Source: Methylotenera sp. (lineage in GTDB: Bacteria; Pseudomonadota; Gammaproteobacteria; Burkholderiales; Methylophilaceae). Taken from it: a stretch of DNA of 64,000 nt. Every line of letters starts with the position of its first letter. Within the stretch, counting starts at the first letter, position 1. Made by a program: the position numbers and the translations under genes. Below, piece after piece: positions 1 through 7,757 of the stretch. The DNA lies in the NCBI GenBank assembly GCA_002928535.1, contig PERG01000007.1, forward strand, positions 47,059-111,058, given 5' to 3'. The notes under the pieces are model-generated. The model was not told where the DNA came from and did no database searches. It saw only the letters and a list, made by a program, of their open reading frames with translations.

Positions 1-30
1 AAATTAACGCCTTACTCAAGACGTTAATTT
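1..30 (-). terminator. Possible stem-loop after the peroxidase gene
   Basis: Nine-base arms (AAATTAACG and CGTTAATTT) flank a 12-base loop, 23 bases beyond the stop codon of the peroxidase gene. The window edge cuts off whatever follows, so a T-tract cannot be seen. It may be the terminator of the peroxide-stress unit, but the stem is AT-rich and weak. Confidence 0.35.
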
Positions 31-53
31 TAAAGATAATGCAATTGATTATA

Positions 54-950
54 TTAGTTAGCCAAACGCCTGCTATAACTTACCGCATAAGCAGCAGGAC
101 GTGCTAATAATATAGGGTCGGCAGAAGGCTCAATACCCTCGACCAATACCAGTGGGTTAAACATGGTTGTTTTTTCGATCTCTGACCCTTTAGGATCGAC
201 AGCTTTAAGGGTTAACGTACCCAGCTCCACTATATTTCTAGTCTCGGGCCATACGATAGTTGGATCATTCACTTCATCGCCTTTTTCAGCCAGTTGCACA
301 GCAATTTTAAATGCTGCAGGTGCTTTGGCTAAACGCACTGGCAGCTCTTCAAACAAGTAGTTAGGTGTGGTTTTATCGGCTTGTTCTTGCGTTAAAAACT
401 CGGCACCTTTAACTGGGGTAATGCGGTAACGACCATATTGTGTTGTGCCACTGGCATTAGTAAATTTAAAGGCATTTACACCATAAAAAGCCTCTGTAGC
501 AAAGCTTACTGGCGCTGGTTTAGGCATTTGCACAAATTTAAGTGCTGCTGGGTGAGTGCCTAAAAATTGCTCTACAGGGCTTGGTTTTGGTGCATCTGGT
601 CCACTTGCAGCAACAGCATTAAGTAAGCCTAAAAAATCTTCTGGTTTTGCAGCTGGAAAACCATTGGTAGAAATACTCACAATATCCGTATAACCACCAT
701 CTGGTAATTGAAAGCGAATCGCGATGCCTTTTGGAAAAGCATTACCATTTGCATCGGGAATATTCGGCAGACCGGTTGCGTCTGAAAAACGCACAGTCAC
801 TGGGCTAGCTGCAGTTTGCAAATGAACAGCCTTGCTAATAGTAGCGGCTGATTTGGCCGGTACAAACTCACCTTGTACCACAATGCCTTTGGCGTGGTTT
901 GCCCGGTAACCTTTATGTGGACCACCAGAAAGCTTAGTTAAAGTATTCAC
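54..950 (-). CDS. Catalase-related heme peroxidase (SrpA-like), mature part
   Basis: This encodes a small catalase-fold heme protein of the catalase-related peroxidase group, which removes peroxides, probably in the periplasm. The distal histidine lies in NHAKG (H19) and the proximal heme-ligand motif RPAAY is at residues 284-288, so the heme pocket looks intact. The open frame begins at a GTG with only a weak ribosome site. The same frame continues upstream for nine codons to a TAA (978-980), beyond which lies a signal peptide with its own good ribosome site. The gene therefore looks like a secreted peroxidase of about 340 residues split by one nonsense codon. From the GTG the product would be cytoplasmic, or not made. 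It is last in a minus-strand unit after an OhrR-like regulator and a dienelactone hydrolase, which supports a peroxide-defence role. Confidence 0.8.
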   Translation of the reverse strand: MNTLTKLSGGPHKGYRANHAKGIVVQGEFVPAKSAATISKAVHLQTAASPVTVRFSDATGLPNIPDANGNAFPKGIAIRFQLPDGGYTDIVSISTNGFPAAKPEDFLGLLNAVAASGPDAPKPSPVEQFLGTHPAALKFVQMPKPAPVSFATEAFYGVNAFKFTNASGTTQYGRYRITPVKGAEFLTQEQADKTTPNYLFEELPVRLAKAPAAFKIAVQLAEKGDEVNDPTIVWPETRNIVELGTLTLKAVDPKGSEIEKTTMFNPLVLVEGIEPSADPILLARPAAYAVSYSRRLAN

Positions 951-977
951 TATCTGCTCTACTACTGGTTTGTCAGC

Positions 978-1079
978 TTATGGTGCTGGCGTGCCTGCTG
1001 CATAAACATTAGAAATATTAAAAGCAATTACCGATAGCGCAAGTCCACCAAATTTTAAAAATGCATCGCGTTTGTTCAT
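978..1079 (-). pseudogene. Signal-peptide fragment of the catalase-like gene, ending at in-frame TAA
   Basis: An ATG with a strong ribosome site (AAGGGAAACAAC before it) opens a 33-codon reading frame beginning MNKRDAFLKF. A hydrophobic core and an A-x-A type cleavage region (VYAAG) follow, which is a Sec-type signal peptide. It stops at TAA (978-980). The reading frame beyond the stop is uninterrupted into the catalase domain, so one base change would restore the whole protein. It may be a genuine null mutation, a sequencing error or a readthrough site. Confidence 0.75.
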
Positions 1080-1117
1080 GTTGTTTCCCTTAAATGATTT
1101 GATAACTTTGTAAATGT

Positions 1118-2017
1118 TTAGACACCATGTCGTTTAAGCCAATCGCGTGTTAATTGCCAAGCGTATTCAGCAGCAGTTATATTGTAGGTCGGGCGATAAT
1201 CTGCATTAAAGCCATGATTAACGTTAGGGAAAACCACAATCTCCGAACCACTGCCTGATTTTTCTAACTCTGCCTGCATTTGCTCGATGATTTCTGGCTT
1301 GATAAAACTATCTTGACTTGCATAAAGACCAAGCACTGGCACTTTTAGCGTACTTGCAATATCAACTGGATCATTCGCTTTAATGTCAGATTTCATCCCA
1401 TTTAATAAACCGTAATAGGCAACTCCAGTTTTAATGGCTGGATTATGCGCACTGTATAACCACACTGTACGACCACCCCAACAAAAACCGACTGTCGCCA
1501 ATTTGTCCATATTTGCATAACCTGTAGATTTTACATAAGCCACAGTTGCATCTAAATCAGAGAACACTTGCTCATCTGGCACTTTTACAACCACCTTACT
1601 TAAAATCTCGCCAATATCAGTCATTGTTGAAACATCGCCTTGGCGCGTAAATAGCTCAGGCGCAATCGCTAGATAGCCTAATTTTGCGAACCTGCGACAC
1701 ATATCTTTAATATGTTCATGGACACCAAAAATCTCCTGTACCACTAAAATCACGGGTAGATTTTTGCCTTTTTTAGGCATCGCACGGTAAGCTGGAATTT
1801 TCCCATCTGCAACAGGAATGCTCACTTCACCAGCAGTTAAGCCATTGTCATCAGTGGTAATCGCTTGCGCTAATATTGGATTTGAAGCCAATGCAAAGCC
1901 AATTGCCAAGCTCGTGACTATAAAATCTCGACGTGTAAATAAGCCTGATTGTTCTGCTAGTCTTGCTTGGTCGGCATTGAAATCTAACCGTTTTGTACCA
2001 TAGGTTTGTAAATCCAT
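1118..2017 (-). CDS. Dienelactone hydrolase family protein, Tat-exported
   Basis: This is an alpha/beta-hydrolase of the dienelactone hydrolase family, which typically hydrolyses lactones or esters; the substrate here is unknown. The nucleophile is the cysteine in GFCWGG, and the histidine of the triad is in NHGFNAD near the C-terminus. The N-terminus carries a twin-arginine signal (TRRDFIVTS at about residues 28-36, then a hydrophobic stretch ending ILAQA), so the enzyme is likely exported folded to the periplasm. The start has a GGAG ribosome site. It lies 53 bases downstream of the OhrR-like regulator and 38 bases upstream of the peroxidase signal peptide, all in one direction, which suggests one transcript controlled by the operator before the regulator. 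Confidence 0.88.
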   Translation of the reverse strand: MDLQTYGTKRLDFNADQARLAEQSGLFTRRDFIVTSLAIGFALASNPILAQAITTDDNGLTAGEVSIPVADGKIPAYRAMPKKGKNLPVILVVQEIFGVHEHIKDMCRRFAKLGYLAIAPELFTRQGDVSTMTDIGEILSKVVVKVPDEQVFSDLDATVAYVKSTGYANMDKLATVGFCWGGRTVWLYSAHNPAIKTGVAYYGLLNGMKSDIKANDPVDIASTLKVPVLGLYASQDSFIKPEIIEQMQAELEKSGSGSEIVVFPNVNHGFNADYRPTYNITAAEYAWQLTRDWLKRHGV

Positions 2018-2070
2018 TTTTGCTCCAAATTTGATGATTTATATCAAAAGTTAATTACAAGTAAGTACTG

Positions 2071-2553
2071 TTAAGTTTTTATGGAATTTTTAATGAGCGC
2101 AGTTCTGAGTGATATCAATTGCTCATTCAGTAAAAGTAGCTCGGCTAAACTACACCCTGTATTACAAGATATCTGCACAGGCACACTGGCAGCCTGCTTT
2201 TGCAACTGCTTCCCTTCTTTCGTAAGCGAAACAATTACCTTTCTCTCATCTTCAGCTGAACGTTGTCGCTGAATAAACCCCAACTTTTCTAAGCGTTTGA
2301 GTAGTGGTGTAAGTGTGCCAGAGTCTGAAAACAGCCTTTCCCCTAACGAATTGACTGTGACGGCATCTTTTTCCCACAACACTAATAGCACTAAATATTG
2401 AGGATAAGTTAGCTTGAGTTCTGCTAACAAAGGTTTATATGCTTTGGTCATGCTAAGAGACGCAGAATAAAGCGCAAAACACATCTGCAAGTCTATATTC
2501 AGTGTTTGATTATCCGAAAAAGTTGGAGGTGGTAAAGTCTTTTTGAGTTTCAT
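2071..2553 (-). CDS. ohrR: MarR-family organic-peroxide regulator (OhrR-like)
   Basis: This is a winged-helix repressor of the MarR family with the hallmarks of OhrR. The conserved N-terminal cysteine lies in the motif MCFALYSAS (C25), the residue that organic hydroperoxides oxidise in OhrR proteins to release DNA. The helix-turn-helix and wing are around residues 65-110 (LGERLFSDSGTLTPLLKRL, then DERK). A 17-base perfect palindrome with the OhrR half-site lies 14 bases before its start codon, suggesting autorepression. OhrR normally controls an ohr gene. None is present here, and the downstream genes are a dienelactone hydrolase and a catalase-like protein. No clear ribosome site precedes the ATG. 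Confidence 0.85.
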   Translation of the reverse strand: MKLKKTLPPPTFSDNQTLNIDLQMCFALYSASLSMTKAYKPLLAELKLTYPQYLVLLVLWEKDAVTVNSLGERLFSDSGTLTPLLKRLEKLGFIQRQRSAEDERKVIVSLTKEGKQLQKQAASVPVQISCNTGCSLAELLLLNEQLISLRTALIKNSIKT

Positions 2554-2566
2554 GGAGACAATAGTA

Positions 2567-2583
2567 ACACAATTAAATTGTGT
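2567..2583. promoter_or_regulatory. OhrR-type operator palindrome
   Basis: ACACAATT-A-AATTGTGT is a perfect 8-1-8 palindrome immediately before the OhrR-like gene. Known OhrR operators share the core ACAATT-N-AATTGT. The flanking sequence on the minus strand is strongly AT-rich, as expected for an overlapping promoter. The site would let the regulator repress itself and the two genes behind it. Confidence 0.75.
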
Positions 2584-2795
2584 ACAATATTTTATATTAT
2601 CTATTCAACACAGATCAGACGCATTGGTCTGGCTATGTGTATGATCATGTATCTACCGCGGAATGAAATGAAAAACACAACTGATATCAGAATGGTGAGA
2701 TTGCTGACAGCTCCCCATGACTGCTTTTAAGCAGTAAAGTCTGAATTCAGCAAGTAAGCTGCTTTTTGGATTGCGGCACTTTTCCTACCACATTC

Positions 2796-2827
2796 GAATG
2801 TCTGCTTTGGGCCGTAAGAAGCCATTC
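2796..2827. repeat. Quasi-palindromic 32-base element in a gene-free stretch
   Basis: The stretch between the OhrR-like gene and nrdJb (2584-2962) has no convincing gene. It holds several short inverted repeats. One is this 32-base element, whose arms GAATGTCTGCTT and AAGAAGCCATTC pair except at two positions. Another is CTGCTTTTAAGCAG near 2721-2734. The stretch also has two copies of CTTATGGGGT near 2893 and 2913. It may be debris of a small mobile repeat. Confidence 0.4.
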
Positions 2828-2837
2828 CTCAATAGAT

Positions 2838-2862
2838 AAAAAGCCTGAATATCAGGCTTTTT
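2838..2862 (+). terminator. Bidirectional intrinsic terminator hairpin
   Basis: AAGCCTGA-ATA-TCAGGCTT is flanked by A and T runs on both sides. No gene on the plus strand reads into it, so it may be a relic, or it may stop minus-strand readthrough from nrdJb. Confidence 0.55.
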
Positions 2863-2932
2863 ACTAGTGCTTTATGCAGTTGGTGCTAGCAACTTATGGG
2901 GTAGAACTAGTCGCTTATGGGGTGTCGCACAA

Positions 2933-2962
2933 CAAAAAAGCCCGCATTCGCGGACTTTTTTG
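2933..2962 (-). terminator. Intrinsic terminator of the nrdJ operon
   Basis: A GC-rich hairpin (GTCCGCG-AAT-GCGGGC read on the minus strand) with a run of T abuts the stop codon of nrdJb. It is well placed to end the nrdJa-nrdJb transcript. Confidence 0.75.
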
Positions 2963-3655
2963 TTAACCACACTTACTTTCCCCGCAATTTAAGCAGGTCA
3001 AACATCCATCCATCACAATGCTCGCCTTAGTATTGCACTTGTTGCAAAGTGAAGCGCCTTTAGGGAAACCTTCTGCGTTCATTTCTTCGCCGGTTTTAGC
3101 ATGTTTTTCCAAATATTCCGCTTTTTTCTCTTCTACCAGTTTTTGCTGATGTTCATCCAAGCCCGGTTTTTTCAGCATGCCGATTTCCTGCAAGTGCTGT
3201 TCAACCACTTCGCCGATCTCTGCTACTAGGCTAGGCACAAACTTGCCGCCTTTTTTGAAATAGCCGCCGCTAGGTTCAAATACGCTTTTAAGCTCTTCAA
3301 CCAGAAAAGTAACATCGCCACCTTTACGGAACACCGCAGACATGACGCGGGTGAGGGCAACGATCCACTGGAAGTGGTCCATGTTTTTAGAGTTGATGAA
3401 AATCTCGAACGGGCGACGGTGCTCTTGCGGTGTGCCTTCATTCATGACCACGTCATTGATGGTGATGTAAAGCGCGTGCTCGGTAACTGGCGTTTTTACT
3501 TTATAGGTTGAACCGGTGATTTTTTCCGGGCGGTCTAGCGGCTCGCCAAGTTGTACGATCTTGGCATTGGCTTCTTTAAGCTCTGCCGTTTTTGCTTTGT
3601 CTTCTTCATTCACTAGCGCGTAGCCGGTGATTTTCTTTTCAATTTTAACTGCCAT
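2963..3655 (-). CDS. nrdJb: Class II ribonucleotide reductase, small C-terminal subunit NrdJb
   Basis: This is the separately encoded C-terminal part of the adenosylcobalamin-dependent ribonucleotide reductase. Residues about 40-150 form the TSCPD-type domain (EHALYITINDV, RRPFEIFINSKN, QWIVALTRVMSAVFRKG). The C-terminus has a cysteine cluster (CNKC, CLTCLNCGESKC), a zinc-ribbon-like tail that carries the redox cysteines used to re-reduce the active site. The start has a near-ideal ribosome site, AAGGAGAACAAC. It lies 163 bases after nrdJa in the same direction, separated by a large inverted repeat. The two-gene arrangement and the lengths (about 720 and 230 residues) match the NrdJa/NrdJb pair of Pseudomonas aeruginosa. 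Confidence 0.92.
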   Translation of the reverse strand: MAVKIEKKITGYALVNEEDKAKTAELKEANAKIVQLGEPLDRPEKITGSTYKVKTPVTEHALYITINDVVMNEGTPQEHRRPFEIFINSKNMDHFQWIVALTRVMSAVFRKGGDVTFLVEELKSVFEPSGGYFKKGGKFVPSLVAEIGEVVEQHLQEIGMLKKPGLDEHQQKLVEEKKAEYLEKHAKTGEEMNAEGFPKGASLCNKCNTKASIVMDGCLTCLNCGESKCG

Positions 3656-3718
3656 GTTGTTCTCCTTTGAGGTTAAGCCCTCATCACATTAGGGATGGTT
3701 TTAAGCGTAGCGTGTGCA

Positions 3719-3806
3719 GTTAAGGCAAGGCGCGTTTGGATTTTTTACCGGAGTGTACAAGTAGTAGTACATAGGATTAAAAATTTAAACGTAACACCGC
3801 CTTAAC
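3719..3806. repeat. Long imperfect inverted repeat between nrdJa and nrdJb
   Basis: The outer arms GTTAAGGC (3719-3726) and GCCTTAAC (3799-3806) pair perfectly. Inner arms pair imperfectly (GCGCGTTTGGATTTTT against AAAAATTTAAACGT), and the centre holds GTAC, eight to ten bases, then GTAC again. A relative with the same AAGGCGC arm and double-GTAC centre lies between atpD and atpC. It could shape differential expression of the two subunits, or be a mobile intergenic repeat. Confidence 0.65.
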
Positions 3807-3818
3807 AAACAAAGCCGC

Positions 3819-5987
3819 TTAAAACTTGCCGTAATACCCTTCTTTTAATGCGTCGTATAAGTTAGCCGCTGAGTGAATCTCACCATCGTACTCAATCTCT
3901 TCATTACCTTTTACTTCCAACTCGGTACCATCTTCCAGCGTGAATTTGTAAGTGGTGTTTTCTAAATCTTTCTCAGTCACTAACACGCCTTGGAAAGCTT
4001 CCGGGTTGAAACGGAAAGTGGTGCACCCTTTAAGGCCTTTGTCATACGCGTAGAGATAGATGCTTTTGAAATCTTCAAAGTCGTAATCGGTCGGCACGTT
4101 AATGGTTTTGGAAATCGAGCTATCGATCCATTTTTGCGAAGCTGCTTGAATATCCACGTGCGCTTTCGCCATGATGGTAGAAGAATCCAGGAAGTAATCC
4201 GGTAGCTTTTCATCTTCTTTATCTGAAAACGGCATGGCTTTCGGGTTAATCAACTCACGATAGGCCAACAGTTCGTATGAGAACACGTCGACTTTTTCTT
4301 TAGATTTTTTGCCTTCACGAATCACGTTACGTGCATAGTGATGGGCAAAGCTCGGCTCAATACCGTTACTGGCGTTATTGGCCAATGACAATGAAATCGT
4401 GCCAGTCGGGGCGATTGAGCTATGGTGTGTGAAACGTACACCTTTAGTCGCAATCTGATTACGCAAACCTTCCGGGAACTGCTGCATATAACGGCTGTAT
4501 TTACCGAGCAACACTTTACCGGCGACTTTGCTGCCTACTTTAATACCATCTGCAGCCATTTCAGGGCGTTTCGCCAGCATGTCGGCTGTGACTTCAAATT
4601 TTTCTTCCATGATCGGCGCAGCACCTTTTTCTTCAGCTAACTGCACGCCAATTTCCCAGCCCACTTCAGCCATCACGCGTGTGACTTCATCAGTAAACTT
4701 AACGGATTCTTCTTCACCATATTTCATTTTCATCATAGTGAAAGTAGAACCCAAGCCCAGGTAACCCATGCCGTGACGACGTTTACGTGCGATTTCATCG
4801 CGCTGTTGTTGCAATGGCAAACCGTTGATTTCCACCACGTTATCCAGCATGCGGGTAAAGATCGCCACCACTTCACGGTATTCAGCCCAGTCGAAATACG
4901 CTTCATCAGTGAATGGTTTTTTCACGAACTTGGTCAGGTTAACGGAACCCAGCAAGCAAGCGCCATAAGGTGGCAGTGGCTGCTCGCCGCAAGGGTTGGT
5001 CGCGCGAATGTTCTCGCAGAACCAGTTATTGTTCATTTCATTCACGCGGTCGATCAGGATAAAACCAGGCTCGGCAAAGTCGTAAGTAGAAGACATGATC
5101 ACGTCCCATAGACGGCGCGCCTTGATGGTTTTGTACACGCGGCAAGCCACTTTGCCTGCGTCCACACCGTCGGCCTTGGTGAGGTATTTATGCTTCACCG
5201 GCCACTCGCGCCATACCACTTGAGTCTCGTCGTTGACATTCAAGCCATCGATGATCGCTTCTTTTTCTGTCACCGGGAATGCCAGTTTCCACTCCGAATC
5301 GGCTTTGACCGCTTCCATGAATTCTTTGGTAATCAAGCAGCTTAAGTTGAATTGGCGCAGACGGCCATTCTCGCGTTTGGCTTTGATGAAGTCCGTCACG
5401 TCTGGATGTGAAATGTCGAACGTTGCCATTTGCGCACCGCGACGGCCACCGGCGGAAGACACGGTGAAACACATCTTGTCGTAGATATCCATGAAGCTTA
5501 ACGGGCCGGAAGTGTAAGCACCCGCACCTGCTACGAACGCGCCTTTTGGACGTAATGTTGAGAATTCGTAGCCGATACCGCAACCGGCTTTTAGCGTTAA
5601 ACCCGCTTCATGCACTTTGCCCAAAATGTTATCCATACTGTCTTCCACCACGCCGGACACCGTGCAGTTGATGGTAGAAGTGGCCGGTTTATGTTCCAGC
5701 GCACCCGCGTTAGAAGTGATACGGCCGGCCGGAATCGCACCGCGGCGCAAAGCCCACAGGAATTTTTCATGCCATTCATGGCGCTTTTCATCACTCGTTT
5801 CTACATCTGCCAATGCACGCGCTACGCGAGAGTAGGAGTCGTCGATGTCTTTATCGACATGCTCGCCCTGCTTAGACTTCAAACGATATTTCTTATCCCA
5901 GATATCCAAGGACACCGGTTGGATGGGGATTTCTTTTTCTGGGTTGGCATCTGTCACTTTTTGGGCGGATTCGACGGCTTTTAACAT
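3819..5987 (-). CDS. nrdJa: Class II (B12-dependent) ribonucleotide reductase large subunit NrdJa
   Basis: This enzyme reduces ribonucleotides to deoxyribonucleotides in the cytoplasm using adenosylcobalamin as radical source. The motif NPCGEQPLPPYGAC carries the thiyl-radical cysteine, the catalytic glutamate and, 11 residues after the first cysteine, one member of the redox pair. Its partner is the cysteine of TINCTVSG about 225 residues earlier. This spacing fits Thermotoga NrdJ. GPLSFM and GRRGAQMATFDISHPDV are further family blocks. I chose the ATG at 5987 because AGGAGT sits 10 bases before it. The frame also opens upstream at 6023 (ATGATG), with no ribosome site. The C-terminal domain is encoded separately by nrdJb. 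No cobalamin riboswitch is visible upstream, but NrdR-like boxes are. Confidence 0.94.
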   Translation of the reverse strand: MLKAVESAQKVTDANPEKEIPIQPVSLDIWDKKYRLKSKQGEHVDKDIDDSYSRVARALADVETSDEKRHEWHEKFLWALRRGAIPAGRITSNAGALEHKPATSTINCTVSGVVEDSMDNILGKVHEAGLTLKAGCGIGYEFSTLRPKGAFVAGAGAYTSGPLSFMDIYDKMCFTVSSAGGRRGAQMATFDISHPDVTDFIKAKRENGRLRQFNLSCLITKEFMEAVKADSEWKLAFPVTEKEAIIDGLNVNDETQVVWREWPVKHKYLTKADGVDAGKVACRVYKTIKARRLWDVIMSSTYDFAEPGFILIDRVNEMNNNWFCENIRATNPCGEQPLPPYGACLLGSVNLTKFVKKPFTDEAYFDWAEYREVVAIFTRMLDNVVEINGLPLQQQRDEIARKRRHGMGYLGLGSTFTMMKMKYGEEESVKFTDEVTRVMAEVGWEIGVQLAEEKGAAPIMEEKFEVTADMLAKRPEMAADGIKVGSKVAGKVLLGKYSRYMQQFPEGLRNQIATKGVRFTHHSSIAPTGTISLSLANNASNGIEPSFAHHYARNVIREGKKSKEKVDVFSYELLAYRELINPKAMPFSDKEDEKLPDYFLDSSTIMAKAHVDIQAASQKWIDSSISKTINVPTDYDFEDFKSIYLYAYDKGLKGCTTFRFNPEAFQGVLVTEKDLENTTYKFTLEDGTELEVKGNEEIEYDGEIHSAANLYDALKEGYYGKF

Positions 5988-6141
5988 TTGGGTTTGACTC
6001 CTAATTCGTGGACTTAACATCACTGGAAAACAAAAATTCAGCCAGGTGACTTAAGCCGGGATTATTAATTTTTATTCTAATTCTTATAGTTACTGCGCTA
6101 GCAGAGAGGCTAGTAGAACAACTTACGGTAATTCGGCTTAA

Positions 6142-6188
6142 CCACAATATCTTGTGATTTTTTTGATAATTTAGACATATTGTAGGGG
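6142..6188. promoter_or_regulatory. Candidate NrdR box pair upstream of nrdJa
   Basis: The 313-base gap between nrdJa and waaA holds CCACAATATCTTGTGA (6142-6157), a close match to the NrdR box consensus acaCwAtATaTwGtgt. A weaker candidate, AGACATATTGTAGGGG, begins exactly 31 bases later (6173-6188). Tandem boxes about three helical turns apart are the usual NrdR layout. The first box is well supported and the second is doubtful. The rest of the gap is AT-rich and has no recognisable gene. Confidence 0.6.
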
Positions 6189-6336
6189 TGGGTCAAGTGA
6201 TTTCTTACAAATTATTTACATATTTTTCTGCATTTTCGCTTGAATTTTTCGGAAGCAACACGGGTCTTGGCTTACAGAGCAATCGATAAAAAAATTCAGT
6301 TGCGATGGCTAAAAAAATTTGTGCGAGAATAACAAT

Positions 6337-7704
6337 ATGACAAGAAAAATCTATACCTTCCTGCTCTATCTTTTACTTCCATTTGTTCCGCTAAAACTTT
6401 TATGGCGAGCACGTAAACAACCTGAGTATCTGGAGCATTGGCAAGAACGGTTTGGTCTCTATACCACGACCTTTAACAAACCTATCATTTGGCTGCATTG
6501 TGTTTCAGTGGGTGAAACACATGCTGCGTCTCCATTAGTAAAACTATTACAGACCGAGTTCCCCGACCATCAAATCCTGCTAAGCCATACCACTCCGACT
6601 GGCCGGCAAGCCAGCGAGCAGCTCTTTGGCGATAGTGTACAGCGTGTGTATTTGCCTTATGACGTGCCGTTCGCCGTAGACAACTTCCTGAACCATTTCA
6701 AGCCTGTCTTGGGCGTATTGATGGAAACTGAGCTGTGGTTCAACCTGATTCACCAATGCAAGGAAAAGCGCATCCCTTTAATGCTGCTGAACGCGCGTTT
6801 ATCAGAGCGCTCTGCCAGGGGTTATGGCAAATTGGGTCAATTAACCAAAGAAGGTCTGCGAAATTTGGCGACCATTGCTGTACAAAGCCACGAAGATGCA
6901 GAGCGCTTTCAGGAATTGGGCGGCAGACAAATTCAAATCATGGGTAATTTAAAGTTCGACGTAACAGCGCCGGACGAAGCCTTGGCAATGGGTTTAAGGT
7001 TACGGGCAAAACTGAACGCACAGGATAGGCCGGTGTTTGTGGCTGCCAGCACGCGCGCCCATGGCGATGACAACGAGGAAAGTTTGATCCTGGAAGCCGT
7101 AGCCCGGGCGAATATCCCCAATTTGTTAACTATTATTGTGCCGCGTCATCCCCAGCGCTTCGATACCGTGGAAGCCTTGCTGTTGAAATCCGGCAACGCT
7201 TATATTCGCCGATCCAGCTTGAGCAAACCAACACAACCAAAACCCAGCAATGACAATGCAAATGTCACCGTGATGCCCACCAACAAGAAAATAGAGTTTG
7301 TACTTGGCGATACCATGGGCGAAATGTTCAGCTACTTTGCTGCGTGTGATGTGGCTTTTATCGGCGGCAGCTTATTGCCATTAGGCGGGCAAAATCTCAT
7401 AGAAGCTGCAGCCATGGGCAAGCCTGTGTTAATGGGACCACATACTTATAATTTTGCCCAGGCCAGTAGTCTTGCCATCGACAATGGCGCTGCCGTTCGC
7501 GTAAAAGATGCGAATGAGCTGGCGGAAGTGCTGGAAGCATTGTTTGCCAATCCGGTACGCTTAAAAGATATGTCGGGCGCCGCCTATCATTTCAGCAGTA
7601 AGAACCGTGGCGCGACACATCGCTGCTTTGAATTGATTGAACCGTTTATCTACAGGGCAAAGAAGCTGTACAAAATGCCGTGGCTGAATGAAGCAAACGA
7701 ATAG
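6337..7704 (+). CDS. waaA: 3-deoxy-D-manno-octulosonic acid (Kdo) transferase
   Basis: This is an inner-membrane glycosyltransferase (GT30) that adds Kdo from CMP-Kdo to the lipid A precursor during lipopolysaccharide synthesis. It has an N-terminal membrane anchor (about residues 5-22), then the family block SVGETHAASPL, and in the C-terminal half the nucleotide-sugar region GDTMGEM and FIGGSLLPLGGQNLIEAA followed by GKPVLMGPH. A variable segment before GDTMGEM (KPTQPKPSNDNANV) makes it somewhat longer than usual. The frame opens at a TTG at 6319, but the ATG at 6337 gives the normal N-terminus (MTRKIYTF). It stands alone on the plus strand, convergent with the pcm-tolC unit. Confidence 0.92.
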   Translation: MTRKIYTFLLYLLLPFVPLKLLWRARKQPEYLEHWQERFGLYTTTFNKPIIWLHCVSVGETHAASPLVKLLQTEFPDHQILLSHTTPTGRQASEQLFGDSVQRVYLPYDVPFAVDNFLNHFKPVLGVLMETELWFNLIHQCKEKRIPLMLLNARLSERSARGYGKLGQLTKEGLRNLATIAVQSHEDAERFQELGGRQIQIMGNLKFDVTAPDEALAMGLRLRAKLNAQDRPVFVAASTRAHGDDNEESLILEAVARANIPNLLTIIVPRHPQRFDTVEALLLKSGNAYIRRSSLSKPTQPKPSNDNANVTVMPTNKKIEFVLGDTMGEMFSYFAACDVAFIGGSLLPLGGQNLIEAAAMGKPVLMGPHTYNFAQASSLAIDNGAAVRVKDANELAEVLEALFANPVRLKDMSGAAYHFSSKNRGATHRCFELIEPFIYRAKKLYKMPWLNEANE

Positions 7705-7757
7705 CTTTAAAGCTTTAAGGGAAAGCTAACTAGTTTGTTAAAGCGAGTGAGTTAAAG

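Noticed and set aside
6060..6200. Cobalamin riboswitch before nrdJa
   Set aside because: The conserved B12-box core is not visible on the minus strand; the NrdR-like boxes explain the region better.
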